From Flavobacterium foetidum (GTDB lineage: Bacteria; Bacteroidota; Bacteroidia; Flavobacteriales; Flavobacteriaceae), in the NCBI RefSeq assembly GCF_004634245.1, contig NZ_SJTF01000016.1:59606-123605 (forward strand): 64,000 bases of DNA, in the 5' to 3' direction. The position numbers and the translations under genes were made by a program. Under the pieces are notes generated by a model, which worked only from the letters and a program-made list of their open reading frames with translations, ran no database searches and was not told the origin of the DNA. Positions 7,917 to 15,795 of the stretch are shown here, piece by piece. The first letter of the stretch is position 1; each line of letters begins with the position of its first letter.

Positions 7917-10310
7917 ATGTATGTAGTAAAAAGAGATGGCCACAGAGAGCCCGTAATGTTTGATAAGATTACAGAAAGAATCAAAAAATTGTGCTACGGC
8001 TTGAACGAGCTTGTAGATCCGGTAAAGGTAGCGATGAGAGTTATCGAAGGATTGTATGACGGAGTTTCGACTTCTGAATTGGATAATCTTGCAGCAGAAA
8101 CTGCAGCATCTATGACCATTGCCCATCCAGACTACGCACAATTGGCAGCTCGTGTGGCAATTTCGAATTTACACTCTAATACCAAAAAATCTTTCTCTGA
8201 AACGATGAAAGATATGTACAATTACGTAAATCCAAGAAACGGTCAAGACGCGCCATTAATTGCAGATGACGTGTACAAGGTGATTCAGGAAAATGCCGCT
8301 TTTTTAGATTCTCATATTATTTATACCAGAGATTTTAATTACGATTATTTTGGGTTCAAGACCTTAGAGCGTTCTTATCTTCTTAAAATAAATGGAAAAA
8401 TTGTAGAGCGTCCACAACACATGCTGATGCGTGTGTCTGTTGGGATTCACTTAGACGATTTAAAATCGGTTATTGAAACTTACGATTTAATGTCTAAAAA
8501 GTTCTTTACGCACGCAACGCCAACGTTGTTCAACGCAGGAACTCCAAAACCGCAAATGTCTTCTTGTTTCCTTTTGGCAATGCAGGATGACAGTATTGAC
8601 GGTATTTATGATACTTTAAAACAAACCGCAAAAATTTCGCAGTCAGCGGGGGGAATTGGTTTGTCTATTCATAATGTTCGTGCGACTGGATCTTACATTC
8701 GCGGTACAAACGGAACTTCAAACGGAATTGTTCCGATGTTGAGAGTGTTCAACGATACAGCTCGTTATGTAGATCAAGGTGGAGGGAAACGTAAAGGAAG
8801 TTTTGCGATTTACATCGAAACGTGGCATGCCGATATCTTTGAATTTTTGGATTTAAAGAAAAACACTGGAAAAGAAGAAATGCGTGCGAGAGATTTATTT
8901 TTCGCCATGTGGACTTCAGATTTATTCATGAAACGTGTTCAGGAAGATTCAACTTGGACTTTAATGTGTCCTAACGAATGTCCAGGTTTATATGATGTTT
9001 ACGGAGAAGAATTCGAAGCTTTGTATACTGATTATGAATTTAGAGGAAAAGGAAGAAAAACAATCCGTGCTCGTGAATTATGGGAGAAAATCCTTGAGTC
9101 ACAAATCGAGACCGGAACGCCATATATGTTGTACAAAGATGCAGCAAACCGTAAATCAAACCACAAGAATTTAGGAACAATTCGTTCTTCAAACTTGTGT
9201 ACAGAGATTATGGAGTTTACTTCAAAAGATGAAATTGCAGTTTGTAACTTGGCTTCAATCTCGTTGCCAATGTTTATCGAAAACGGAGAATTCAATCACG
9301 AATCTCTTTACAATGTTACAAAACATGTAACTCGTAATCTGAACAAAGTAATCGACAGAAACTACTATCCGGTAAAAGAAGCTGAAAATTCAAACATGCG
9401 TCACCGTCCGGTTGGATTAGGAGTGCAAGGTTTGGCCGATGCTTTCATCATGTTACGTATGCCGTTTACAAGTGACGAGGCTAAAAAATTAAACCAAGAG
9501 ATTTTTGAAACATTATACTTTGCAGCTGTAACTGCTTCTATGGAAATGGCAAAAGAAGAAGGGCCGTATTCTACTTTTGCAGGTTCGCCAATGTCGCAAG
9601 GAGAATTCCAATACAACATGTGGGGATTAAAAGACGAGGAATTATCGGGTCGTTGGGACTGGGCTTCATTAAGAAAAGAAGTTATGGAGCACGGAGTTCG
9701 TAACTCATTATTAGTAGCGCCAATGCCAACTGCTTCTACTTCTCAAATCTTAGGAAACAACGAAGCTTTTGAACCATATACATCAAACATTTACACTCGT
9801 CGTGTATTGTCTGGAGAGTTTATCGTAGTAAACAAACATTTACTGGAAGATTTAGTAAAATTAGGTTTATGGAACGAAGATTTGAAACAAGAAATTATGC
9901 GTCATAATGGTTCTGTTCAAAACATCAACATCATTCCACAAGACTTAAAAAATCTTTATAAAACAGTTTGGGAAATGTCGATGAAAGATATTATCGATAT
10001 GTCTCGTCAAAGAGGATATTTTATTGACCAATCTCAATCGTTGAACTTGTTCATGCAGGATGCCAACTATTCTAAACTAACGTCAATGCACTTCTACGCT
10101 TGGCAGTCTGGTTTAAAAACAGGAATGTATTACCTAAGAACAAAAGCGGCCGTAGATGCGATTAAATTCACATTAAACAACGATAAAAAACAAGAAACAG
10201 CTCCGTCATTAGTTCAAGAAACGGAATCAATCAGTGTTGAAGACTATAAAGCAATGCTTTTAAAAGCACAGTCAGCTGAACCGGAGGATTGTGAAATGTG
10301 TGGAAGTTAA
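7917..10310 (+). CDS. nrdA: Class Ia ribonucleotide reductase large (alpha) subunit
   Basis: A 797-residue catalytic subunit. It starts with an ATP-cone regulatory domain (residues 1-90, VVKRDGHREPVMFDKI). It has the active-site cysteine region SSCFLLAM, the NLCTEIMEF and CNLASISL motifs with the radical-site cysteine, and APMPTASTSQILGNNE. The C-terminus EDCEMCGS provides the CxxC pair re-reduced by thioredoxin or glutaredoxin. It partners with NrdB encoded just upstream. A strong terminator follows at 10338. The ATP cone implies dATP feedback inhibition. Confidence 0.96.
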   Translation: MYVVKRDGHREPVMFDKITERIKKLCYGLNELVDPVKVAMRVIEGLYDGVSTSELDNLAAETAASMTIAHPDYAQLAARVAISNLHSNTKKSFSETMKDMYNYVNPRNGQDAPLIADDVYKVIQENAAFLDSHIIYTRDFNYDYFGFKTLERSYLLKINGKIVERPQHMLMRVSVGIHLDDLKSVIETYDLMSKKFFTHATPTLFNAGTPKPQMSSCFLLAMQDDSIDGIYDTLKQTAKISQSAGGIGLSIHNVRATGSYIRGTNGTSNGIVPMLRVFNDTARYVDQGGGKRKGSFAIYIETWHADIFEFLDLKKNTGKEEMRARDLFFAMWTSDLFMKRVQEDSTWTLMCPNECPGLYDVYGEEFEALYTDYEFRGKGRKTIRARELWEKILESQIETGTPYMLYKDAANRKSNHKNLGTIRSSNLCTEIMEFTSKDEIAVCNLASISLPMFIENGEFNHESLYNVTKHVTRNLNKVIDRNYYPVKEAENSNMRHRPVGLGVQGLADAFIMLRMPFTSDEAKKLNQEIFETLYFAAVTASMEMAKEEGPYSTFAGSPMSQGEFQYNMWGLKDEELSGRWDWASLRKEVMEHGVRNSLLVAPMPTASTSQILGNNEAFEPYTSNIYTRRVLSGEFIVVNKHLLEDLVKLGLWNEDLKQEIMRHNGSVQNINIIPQDLKNLYKTVWEMSMKDIIDMSRQRGYFIDQSQSLNLFMQDANYSKLTSMHFYAWQSGLKTGMYYLRTKAAVDAIKFTLNNDKKQETAPSLVQETESISVEDYKAMLLKAQSAEPEDCEMCGS

Positions 10311-10337
10311 TTTTAGAGTTTAGATTTTTAAAATACG

Positions 10338-10371
10338 AAAGCAGTTATTGTAATGATAGCTGCTTTTTTTT
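10338..10371 (+). terminator. Rho-independent terminator after nrdA
   Basis: AAAGCAG (10338-10344) pairs with CTGCTTT (10360-10366), extended by partial pairing in the loop, and is followed by a run of eight T. It lies 28 bases after the nrdA stop and ends the nrd transcript. Confidence 0.8.
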
Positions 10372-10378
10372 GTTGCTA

Positions 10379-10408
10379 TTTGTTTTTGTAAGTTTTTATT
10401 TATATTTG
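10379..10408 (+). promoter_or_regulatory. Promoter of the toxin-antitoxin pair
   Basis: TTTG (10379-10382), 18 bases, then TATATTTG (10401-10408) is a full match to the Bacteroidota consensus. A second TATATTTG at 10461-10468 lies inside the 5' part of the toxin ORF, just before the inner ATG at 10474. The first promoter favours the ATG at 10429 as toxin start. Confidence 0.65.
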
Positions 10409-10428
10409 TTTTTTTTGAAACTTATGTA

Positions 10429-10821
10429 ATGACAAATGTTTCACTTAAGAACAACTTTTATATATTTGCTAAGATGAATAATGATTCAAAGTTTAGATTT
10501 GTTTTTTTCTTTAAAGATTATTTTGAAATTTTTTTTAATAAACAAGAAGAAAAAGTCAAAGCAAAAATAATCTGGACAATACGAGTAATAGAATATGCTG
10601 AAAAAATTCCATCTACATATTTAAAATATATTGACAATACCGATGGGCTTTATGAAATTAGAATTCAGTTGGGGAGTAATATATTTAGAATTTTTTGTTT
10701 TTTCGACGAAGGAAGATTAATTGTTTTAGCTAATGGATTTCAAAAGAAAACTCAAAAAACACCAAGGAAAGAAATTAAAAAAGCTTTGAAAATTAAAAAG
10801 GAATATGAAAACGAAAAATAA
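10429..10821 (+). CDS. RelE/ParE-superfamily toxin (HigB/DUF891 type)
   Basis: A 130-residue basic protein with the fold signature of RelE/HigB mRNA interferases: KVKAKIIWTIRVIEYAEKIP, then DGLYEIRIQLGSNIFRIFCFF and VLANGFQKKTQKTPRKEIKKALKIKKEY. The GFQKKTQKTP segment is the conserved HigB/Gp49-like motif. It probably cleaves mRNA at the ribosome when free. It overlaps the downstream antitoxin gene by 17 bases, in the toxin-first order typical of HigBA. An inner ATG at 10474 would give 115 residues, closer to the family's usual length; both starts have a plausible promoter. Confidence 0.85.
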   Translation: MTNVSLKNNFYIFAKMNNDSKFRFVFFFKDYFEIFFNKQEEKVKAKIIWTIRVIEYAEKIPSTYLKYIDNTDGLYEIRIQLGSNIFRIFCFFDEGRLIVLANGFQKKTQKTPRKEIKKALKIKKEYENEK

Positions 10822-11110
10822 AAACTTAACTAGCTTGGAAGATTTTATTGAACAGCATTACGGAAAAGTAGGAACACCAAAACGTGATGAGCTAGAAGCA
10901 GGTTATGAAAGCTTTAAAATAGGGGTATTGCTTCAAGAAGCGAGACTTCAAAAAGGAATGACTCAGGAAGAACTTGCGATAAAAGCAGGGACAACAAAAT
11001 CGTATATTTCAAAGATTGAGAACAATGTAAAAGAAGTTAAGTTTTCGACACTTCAGAAAATTGTAGAACTTGGTTTAGGTGGGCACTTAGAGTTATCAAT
11101 AAAATTATAA
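10805..11110 (+). CDS. XRE-family antitoxin (HigA-like)
   Basis: A 101-residue protein with an N-terminal toxin-binding arm and a C-terminal helix-turn-helix of the XRE/Cro type: EARLQKGMTQEELAIKAGT followed by TKSYISKIENN. It should neutralise the toxin encoded upstream and repress their shared promoter. The 17-base overlap with the toxin gene implies translational coupling. The toxin-then-antitoxin order and the XRE domain point to the HigBA class. Confidence 0.88.
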   Translation: MKTKNKNLTSLEDFIEQHYGKVGTPKRDELEAGYESFKIGVLLQEARLQKGMTQEELAIKAGTTKSYISKIENNVKEVKFSTLQKIVELGLGGHLELSIKL

Positions 11111-11118
11111 ATTTACAA

Positions 11119-11319
11119 GTGATAGCAAAAAATGGATTATTGGAAAAAGCAGTTCGCAATAAAAAAGAGTTTTATAATCTTGCAACACAATATTTTCAAA
11201 ATATCGATTCGCAAGAATATGAAGATTTAAAGTTTGATAGTGTTATATCAAAATCCATATCGATTTTAATCGACCATGATTTTATTCCAACTCCATGTAT
11301 TGAAATTAAATTAAATTAA
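11119..11319 (+). CDS. Small ORF of unknown function, apparently truncated by a repeat
   Basis: A GTG-started 66-residue ORF lies 8 bases after the antitoxin gene. It ends in IPTPCIEIKLN because its frame enters four copies of AAATT (11304-11323), which contain a stop in any frame read through three copies. Just after, in the +1 frame, 28 further codons run to a stop at 11410, reading ELYKNQIKSG and YFLYLNENKEFVDECLY. With two AAATT copies instead of four, the two parts would join into one protein of about 93 residues. It therefore looks like a recently broken or phase-variable gene. Function unknown. Confidence 0.45.
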   Translation: MIAKNGLLEKAVRNKKEFYNLATQYFQNIDSQEYEDLKFDSVISKSISILIDHDFIPTPCIEIKLN

Positions 11320-11446
11320 ATTAGAACTTTATAAGAATCAGATAAAGTCAGGTAATTATTTTCTATATCTAAATGAAAATAAAGAATTCGTTGATGAATG
11401 TTTATATTAAGAGGAGCCTATGATTCAATGATTATTTGTTGAACAT

Positions 11447-11519
11447 AGCCTGTGGTTTCAACCACGGGAACACAGCGCATCACCCCAATTCGTCTCCCGT
11501 GGTTGAAACCACGGCCTAT
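11447..11519. repeat. REP doublet (REPIN-like), CCGTGGTTGAAACCACGG type
   Basis: Two copies of a GC-rich palindrome, GTGGTTTCAACCACGGGA (11452-11469) and TCCCGTGGTTGAAACCAC (11495-11512), face each other across 25 bases. Each can also fold on itself (GTGGTT/AACCAC). This is the form of bacterial REP doublets moved by RAYT-type transposases. None is encoded in this window. Two direct copies of ATGGTTGTTCAAT follow at about 11526 and 11546. The rest of the gap to 11708 shows a decayed CTTAGCACCTTAGC-like repeat also seen near 14535. Confidence 0.75.
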
Positions 11520-11708
11520 ATTTGATAATGGTTGTTCAATTTTGATTATGGTTGTTCAATAATGTGAAAACAATATCTCCGAAAATTCCCCGTTCTAATT
11601 ATTACCAAAGACTTTCAAAACTTAGCACCTTAGCATCTAAGTAGCTCAGAACCTTCTCTTTTAAACCTTTAAAAGAGAATCGAGTCTTATTGTAATAATT
11701 TCTGAACG

Positions 11709-13106
11709 ATGAAAAAAAGCAGTCTTTGGTCCTTACGATTAGGTTTTTCAGGAAAACAAACTTCAAAAATTGAAAAACTCGGCTTAGAAAAATTTCTAAA
11801 GCAATCTTATAATTCAAAATTTGATACAGCAATTCCAGGCTTTCTGCAAGATCAGCCTAAAACTACTTTAGAGTTGAAACAAGTTAGGGAAATCATTAAA
11901 ACTTCAGATCCGGAAACAAAAAAGGAAATTCAGAAAAAAGAAAATCAGGCGACTGCCGAATTCAAAAAATGGTGGATTGCGAAAATGCGTAACGACGAAT
12001 TTCCGTTACGTGAAAACATGGTTTGTTTCTGGCACAATCATTTTGTTTCGACTTCCCAAAAAGTAAAAATCAATTACTGGATTTACCAGCACAATATGAT
12101 TTTAAGAGAAAATGCCTTTGGGAATTTTAAAGAATTGACCAAACAGATCCTGAAATCAAATGCCATGGTTCGGTACTTAGACAATGGCGATAATAAGAAA
12201 GGAAAAGTAAACGAGAATTTAAGTCGCGAATTACTCGAACTATTTACAATCGGAATTGGGAATTATACCGAAGATGATATTAAAAACGGAGCCAAAGCTT
12301 TAGCAGGATTAAATGTTGGTGATGATGGGGCGGTTTATAGAAAAAATATTGAAGACAACAGCGATAAAACCTATTTTGGAAAAACAGGAAACTGGAAAGC
12401 AGATGATTTAGTGGATATTATTTTCGAACAGAAAAATATTCCGTATCTCATTACTCGAAAAATTCTGAAATGGTTTATTTATGATAATCCTCCTCAAGAT
12501 CTGGTTGTTTATTACGGTGATTATTTCCGAAAGCAAAAGTTTGAAATTGAACCTTTATTGACTAAAATTTTTACAGAAGAATTTAAAAAAGAAAATTCTG
12601 GGAATAAAATCAAAAATCCGCTGGTTTATATTTTACAACTCTGTGATGAATTGCAGATGGAGAATGTAAATGATGCTGCAATTATGACGTTTATAAAGCA
12701 GCAGGGAATGGATTTGTACAATCAGGTGAATGTAAAAGGCTGGGATGGCGGAAATTCATGGCTGACCTCGCAGATTTATCTTCAAAGAAACAATACAGCC
12801 GATTTATTGTGCAGTGGAAAAAGTCTGAATAGAAAAGTTCTCAAAACGATGATGAACGGAGTCGAAAAAGAAAAATCGGAATATGAAAAAGTTTCCGTGA
12901 AAGTTGCTTTTGATTCGGATGGAAACAACAAAACCATCATTTCTGAATTATCCGAAAGATTATTATTTAATGTCAGCAATTCGGCTCAAAAAGATATGGA
13001 AAATCTATTGAAATATGATTTTGATCCGAAAGATCCGCATGCCGATTTTGCTGTCTTGAGACTTTTTAATTACATCACCAAACTTCCAGAATATCAATTA
13101 ATCTAA
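11709..13106 (+). CDS. DUF1800 domain-containing protein
   Basis: A 465-residue protein of the DUF1800 family: WWIAKMRNDEFPLRENMVCFWHNHFV near residue 95 and the LSRELLELFTIGIGNYTEDDI block near 175 are family hallmarks. There is no clear signal peptide on this reading. DUF1800 proteins are nearly always paired with a DUF1501 protein, and here the partner starts 11 bases after the stop. The biochemical role of the pair is unknown; a secreted hydrolase-like activity has been suggested from the sulfatase-like fold of DUF1501. Confidence 0.9.
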   Translation: MKKSSLWSLRLGFSGKQTSKIEKLGLEKFLKQSYNSKFDTAIPGFLQDQPKTTLELKQVREIIKTSDPETKKEIQKKENQATAEFKKWWIAKMRNDEFPLRENMVCFWHNHFVSTSQKVKINYWIYQHNMILRENAFGNFKELTKQILKSNAMVRYLDNGDNKKGKVNENLSRELLELFTIGIGNYTEDDIKNGAKALAGLNVGDDGAVYRKNIEDNSDKTYFGKTGNWKADDLVDIIFEQKNIPYLITRKILKWFIYDNPPQDLVVYYGDYFRKQKFEIEPLLTKIFTEEFKKENSGNKIKNPLVYILQLCDELQMENVNDAAIMTFIKQQGMDLYNQVNVKGWDGGNSWLTSQIYLQRNNTADLLCSGKSLNRKVLKTMMNGVEKEKSEYEKVSVKVAFDSDGNNKTIISELSERLLFNVSNSAQKDMENLLKYDFDPKDPHADFAVLRLFNYITKLPEYQLI

Positions 13107-13117
13107 AAGTAGTAATC

Positions 13118-14284
13118 ATGAACAGAAGAACTTTTTTAACACTGACTGGGACTTTTACAGGAGGAATGCTGGTGCTTCCTGATTTTTTACATGCTTTTGG
13201 TTCGCAGAATAATTTGGTTGTCGGAGAGCAATGTATTGTTTTTGTGCAATTGAATGGCGGAAACGACGGATTGAATACTTTTATTCCGTACGACGATCCG
13301 TTATATTATGATTTACGAACGAAGATTGCTTTAAATAAAGATTTAGTTGTCGGAAAAAATAAAGGAATGGCATTTCATCCTTCGCTAAAAGATTTTGCCC
13401 AAATGCAGCAAAACGGAGATTTAACGGTAATTCAAAATGTGGGTTATCCGGAACCGATTCGTTCTCATTTTAGAAGTCAGGAAATCTGGCAGACCGCAAC
13501 AGATTCTAATAAATATATAAACGAAGGCTGGCTCGGAAGATTTCTGGATTTACAATGCAACGGACATCAGGCGACAGCCGGAATCAATTTAGATTCGATT
13601 GATAATTTGGCATTAAAAGGAGTTGAACCGAATTTTATAACGGTAAAAGACCCGGATAGATTTAAGGTAAAACCAAAAGAAGAAAATGTGACATTGTCTA
13701 AAAATCCGCATTTAGATTTTGTTCGAAAAATTGCCAATTCCGTTACCGAAGGTTCAGATGAAATACAGAAAGCTTTGGCGAAATCAAAAAACGAAATCAG
13801 TTATCCGAAAACCGAATTATCTAAAAATTTAGAATGGATTGCGAGATTAATAAAAGGAAATCTAAATTCAAAAGTATATTATACATCTCTAAACGGATTT
13901 GATACGCATGATAATCAGCTTGCCATTCACGAACGAAAATTAACCGATTTAAACGATTCGTTATACAGTTTTTATTCCGATTTAAAACAAGCTCAATTAT
14001 TGCAGAATGTCACAATCGTAGTTTTTTCAGAATTTGGAAGACGCGTAAAAGACAACGGCAGCGGAACCGACCACGGAACTGCCGCGCCAATGTTTGTCAT
14101 CGGAGGCAATAACAAAGGAACTATTTTAGGAAAGAATCCAAATTTAGCTGATCTCGATAATGGCGATTTAAAGTATGAAATCGATTTTAGAAGTGTCTAT
14201 GCTTCTCTACTAAAGGAAAAAATGAATTTTGATTATAGTAAAATTGGGATTTTGAATAAACCGGTTTCGGGGTTATTTGGATAA
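13118..14284 (+). CDS. DUF1501 domain-containing exported protein
   Basis: A 388-residue protein with a twin-arginine-like signal (MNRRTFLTLTG) followed by a hydrophobic stretch. The DUF1501 core shows CIVFVQLNGGNDGLNTFIP, then FSEFGRRVKDNGSGTDHGTA and APMFVIGGNNKGTILG, as in the alkaline-phosphatase/sulfatase-like superfamily. The DHG motif and nearby aspartates could bind metal. It is in an operon with the DUF1800 gene upstream. The substrate is unknown. The Tat-like signal implies folding with a cofactor before export. Confidence 0.9.
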   Translation: MNRRTFLTLTGTFTGGMLVLPDFLHAFGSQNNLVVGEQCIVFVQLNGGNDGLNTFIPYDDPLYYDLRTKIALNKDLVVGKNKGMAFHPSLKDFAQMQQNGDLTVIQNVGYPEPIRSHFRSQEIWQTATDSNKYINEGWLGRFLDLQCNGHQATAGINLDSIDNLALKGVEPNFITVKDPDRFKVKPKEENVTLSKNPHLDFVRKIANSVTEGSDEIQKALAKSKNEISYPKTELSKNLEWIARLIKGNLNSKVYYTSLNGFDTHDNQLAIHERKLTDLNDSLYSFYSDLKQAQLLQNVTIVVFSEFGRRVKDNGSGTDHGTAAPMFVIGGNNKGTILGKNPNLADLDNGDLKYEIDFRSVYASLLKEKMNFDYSKIGILNKPVSGLFG

Positions 14285-14295
14285 TCGCAAATTTT

Positions 14296-14455
14296 TGTCA
14301 TTTCGACGAACGAGAAATCTCCACGAGAAGCTCTACAAAGATTGGCTATTTAGATTGCGGAGTTACTTGCGGAGATTTCTCCTTCGAAATGACAAGATTG
14401 TGTAGATTGGTTTGCGGAATTTCGAGTGTGATTTCTCCTTTCAGTCGAAATGACA
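14296..14455. repeat. TGTCATTTCGA repeat cluster, copy 1
   Basis: TGTCATTTCGA at 14296 faces TCGAAATGACA near 14384 and again at 14445-14455, with GAGAAATCTCC-type inner arms. It forms alternative long hairpins after the DUF1501 gene. A related copy is at 35742-35870. The remaining stretch to about 14640 carries a decayed CTTAGCGCCTTAGC and AGAACCTCAGAACCT repeat; no coding potential was seen. Confidence 0.75.
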
Positions 14456-14673
14456 AAAAAAGACCGAGTAATTTGAGAAATTTGAATCAAACAACCACAA
14501 AAATTTGCGCTAATTCGTGAATTTGTAGTGAAAAAACTTAGCGCCTTAGCTACTCAGAACCTCAGAACCTCATTTTAATATTCTCATTTTAAGGCAGTTT
14601 TTTTACATTATCATACAAAACCTCCTAAATTTGTTAAGAAATCCTTTTTTGTTTCATAAAATGCAATCTTTTT

Positions 14674-14704
14674 TTTGGTGCACTAAAAATAATTTATACA
14701 TTCG
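14674..14704 (+). promoter_or_regulatory. Promoter of the pheA leader
   Basis: TTTG (14674-14677), 19 bases, then TACATTCG (14697-14704), one mismatch from TAnnTTTG. The predicted transcription start near 14711 lies about 23 bases before the leader-peptide ATG. Confidence 0.65.
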
Positions 14705-14733
14705 CAGAGAATTTACAAAATAACACAAACAAA

Positions 14734-14814
14734 ATGGCAACTAACCGTTTTTATTTTAGCAACAATTTTTATTTCTTCTTTAGTAGAAGTCAGGATTGTG
14801 CTATGGTTATTTGA
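14734..14814 (+). CDS. Phe/Tyr-rich leader peptide of the aromatic operon
   Basis: A 26-codon ORF with six Phe and two Tyr packed between codons 6 and 16 (RFYFSNNFYFFF). It lies between a good promoter and an intrinsic terminator, directly ahead of prephenate dehydratase. This is the classic design of an attenuation leader: scarcity of charged tRNA-Phe or tRNA-Tyr would stall the ribosome over codons 12-16 and leave bases 14790-14799 free to form the antiterminator. It is shorter than usual annotation cut-offs and is easily missed. Confidence 0.85.
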   Translation: MATNRFYFSNNFYFFFSRSQDCAMVI

Positions 14815-14875
14815 GATAAAAATTAAGACAAATAAAACTAATATACAATCCTGATGCAAATCAGGATTTTTTTTT
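14790..14875 (+). terminator. Transcription attenuator: antiterminator and terminator of the pheA operon
   Basis: The terminator stem AATCCTGAT (14847-14855) pairs with ATCAGGATT (14860-14868) across a GCAA loop and runs into nine T (14867-14875), six bases before the pheA ATG. The competing strand TCAGGATTGT (14790-14799), inside the leader ORF, is a perfect 10-base complement of ACAATCCTGA (14845-14854). The two structures exclude each other. Ribosome stalling at the Phe/Tyr codons would favour the antiterminator; read-through to the leader stop at 14812 would mask it and allow termination. Confidence 0.85.
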
Positions 14876-14881
14876 GACTAT

Positions 14882-15709
14882 ATGACAACGAAAATTGCAA
14901 TACAAGGTATTAAAGGATCATTTCATCATCAGGTTGTGAAAGAGTATTTCTCTGAAAATGTGGATATTGATGAATGTTTGTCTTTTGAAGAACTGATCGA
15001 CAGCCTTATTGCCGGAAAATCTGATCAGGCCGTTATGGCGATTGAAAATTCAATTGCAGGTCCGATTATTCCAAATTATGCATTGATTGACAAGAACAAT
15101 TTGCACATTATTGGAGAGCATTATTTGAATATTCAGCAAAATTTAATGGCTTTAAAAGGTCAGAAAATTGAAGATATCAGAGAAGTTCATTCGCACCCAA
15201 TGGCACTTTTGCAATGCATGGATTTCTTGAAACAATATCCAAATATCAAATTGATTGAGGATAAAGATACGGCTGAAACAGCAAGAAGAATTCAGGAAAA
15301 ACAGTTAACTGGAATTGCGGCAATTGCAAGTGTAACAGCTTCTGAAATGTATGATCTGGATATTATTGCATCATCGATTCAAACAATCAAAAACAATATG
15401 ACGCGTTTCGTAATCATCAAAAAGCAAAATTCATTTTTGCCGGAAAGTGAAATCAACAGAGCGTCAATCAAATTTGAGTTAGATCATAAAAGAGGAAGTT
15501 TGGCGGCGGTTTTAAATGTAATGAGCGACTGTAAACTGAATTTGACAAAAATCCAGTCGCTTCCAAAAATCGAAACGCCTTGGAAATATTCATTCTTCGT
15601 AGACGTGACATTCGAGAAATACGAAGATTTTGCAAAAGCTAAAGCATTATTAAACATTATGGCAGAATATTTTAAAGTGCTGGGAGAATATAAGAATACT
15701 AGACCTTAA
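14882..15709 (+). CDS. pheA: Prephenate dehydratase
   Basis: A 275-residue monofunctional enzyme that converts prephenate to phenylpyruvate. The catalytic domain (residues 1-185) shows IQGIKGSFHH, MAIENSIAGPI and NNMTRFVII, the TRF motif being part of the active site. A C-terminal ACT domain (about 195-270, KRGSLAAVLNVMSDCKLNLTK) should sense Phe. The usual ESRP motif reads QSLP here, so allosteric behaviour may differ. It is the first gene of an operon with an aminotransferase, tyrA and DAHP synthase, and lies directly behind a Phe/Tyr attenuator. Confidence 0.95.
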   Translation: MTTKIAIQGIKGSFHHQVVKEYFSENVDIDECLSFEELIDSLIAGKSDQAVMAIENSIAGPIIPNYALIDKNNLHIIGEHYLNIQQNLMALKGQKIEDIREVHSHPMALLQCMDFLKQYPNIKLIEDKDTAETARRIQEKQLTGIAAIASVTASEMYDLDIIASSIQTIKNNMTRFVIIKKQNSFLPESEINRASIKFELDHKRGSLAAVLNVMSDCKLNLTKIQSLPKIETPWKYSFFVDVTFEKYEDFAKAKALLNIMAEYFKVLGEYKNTRP

Positions 15710-15795
15710 GAAAGTTAAAAGTTATAGGTTAGAAGTTAAAAGTTTTTGACTTTGCTTACGAAATAAAAAACTCTAAAAGAGAATAAATAGAAATC

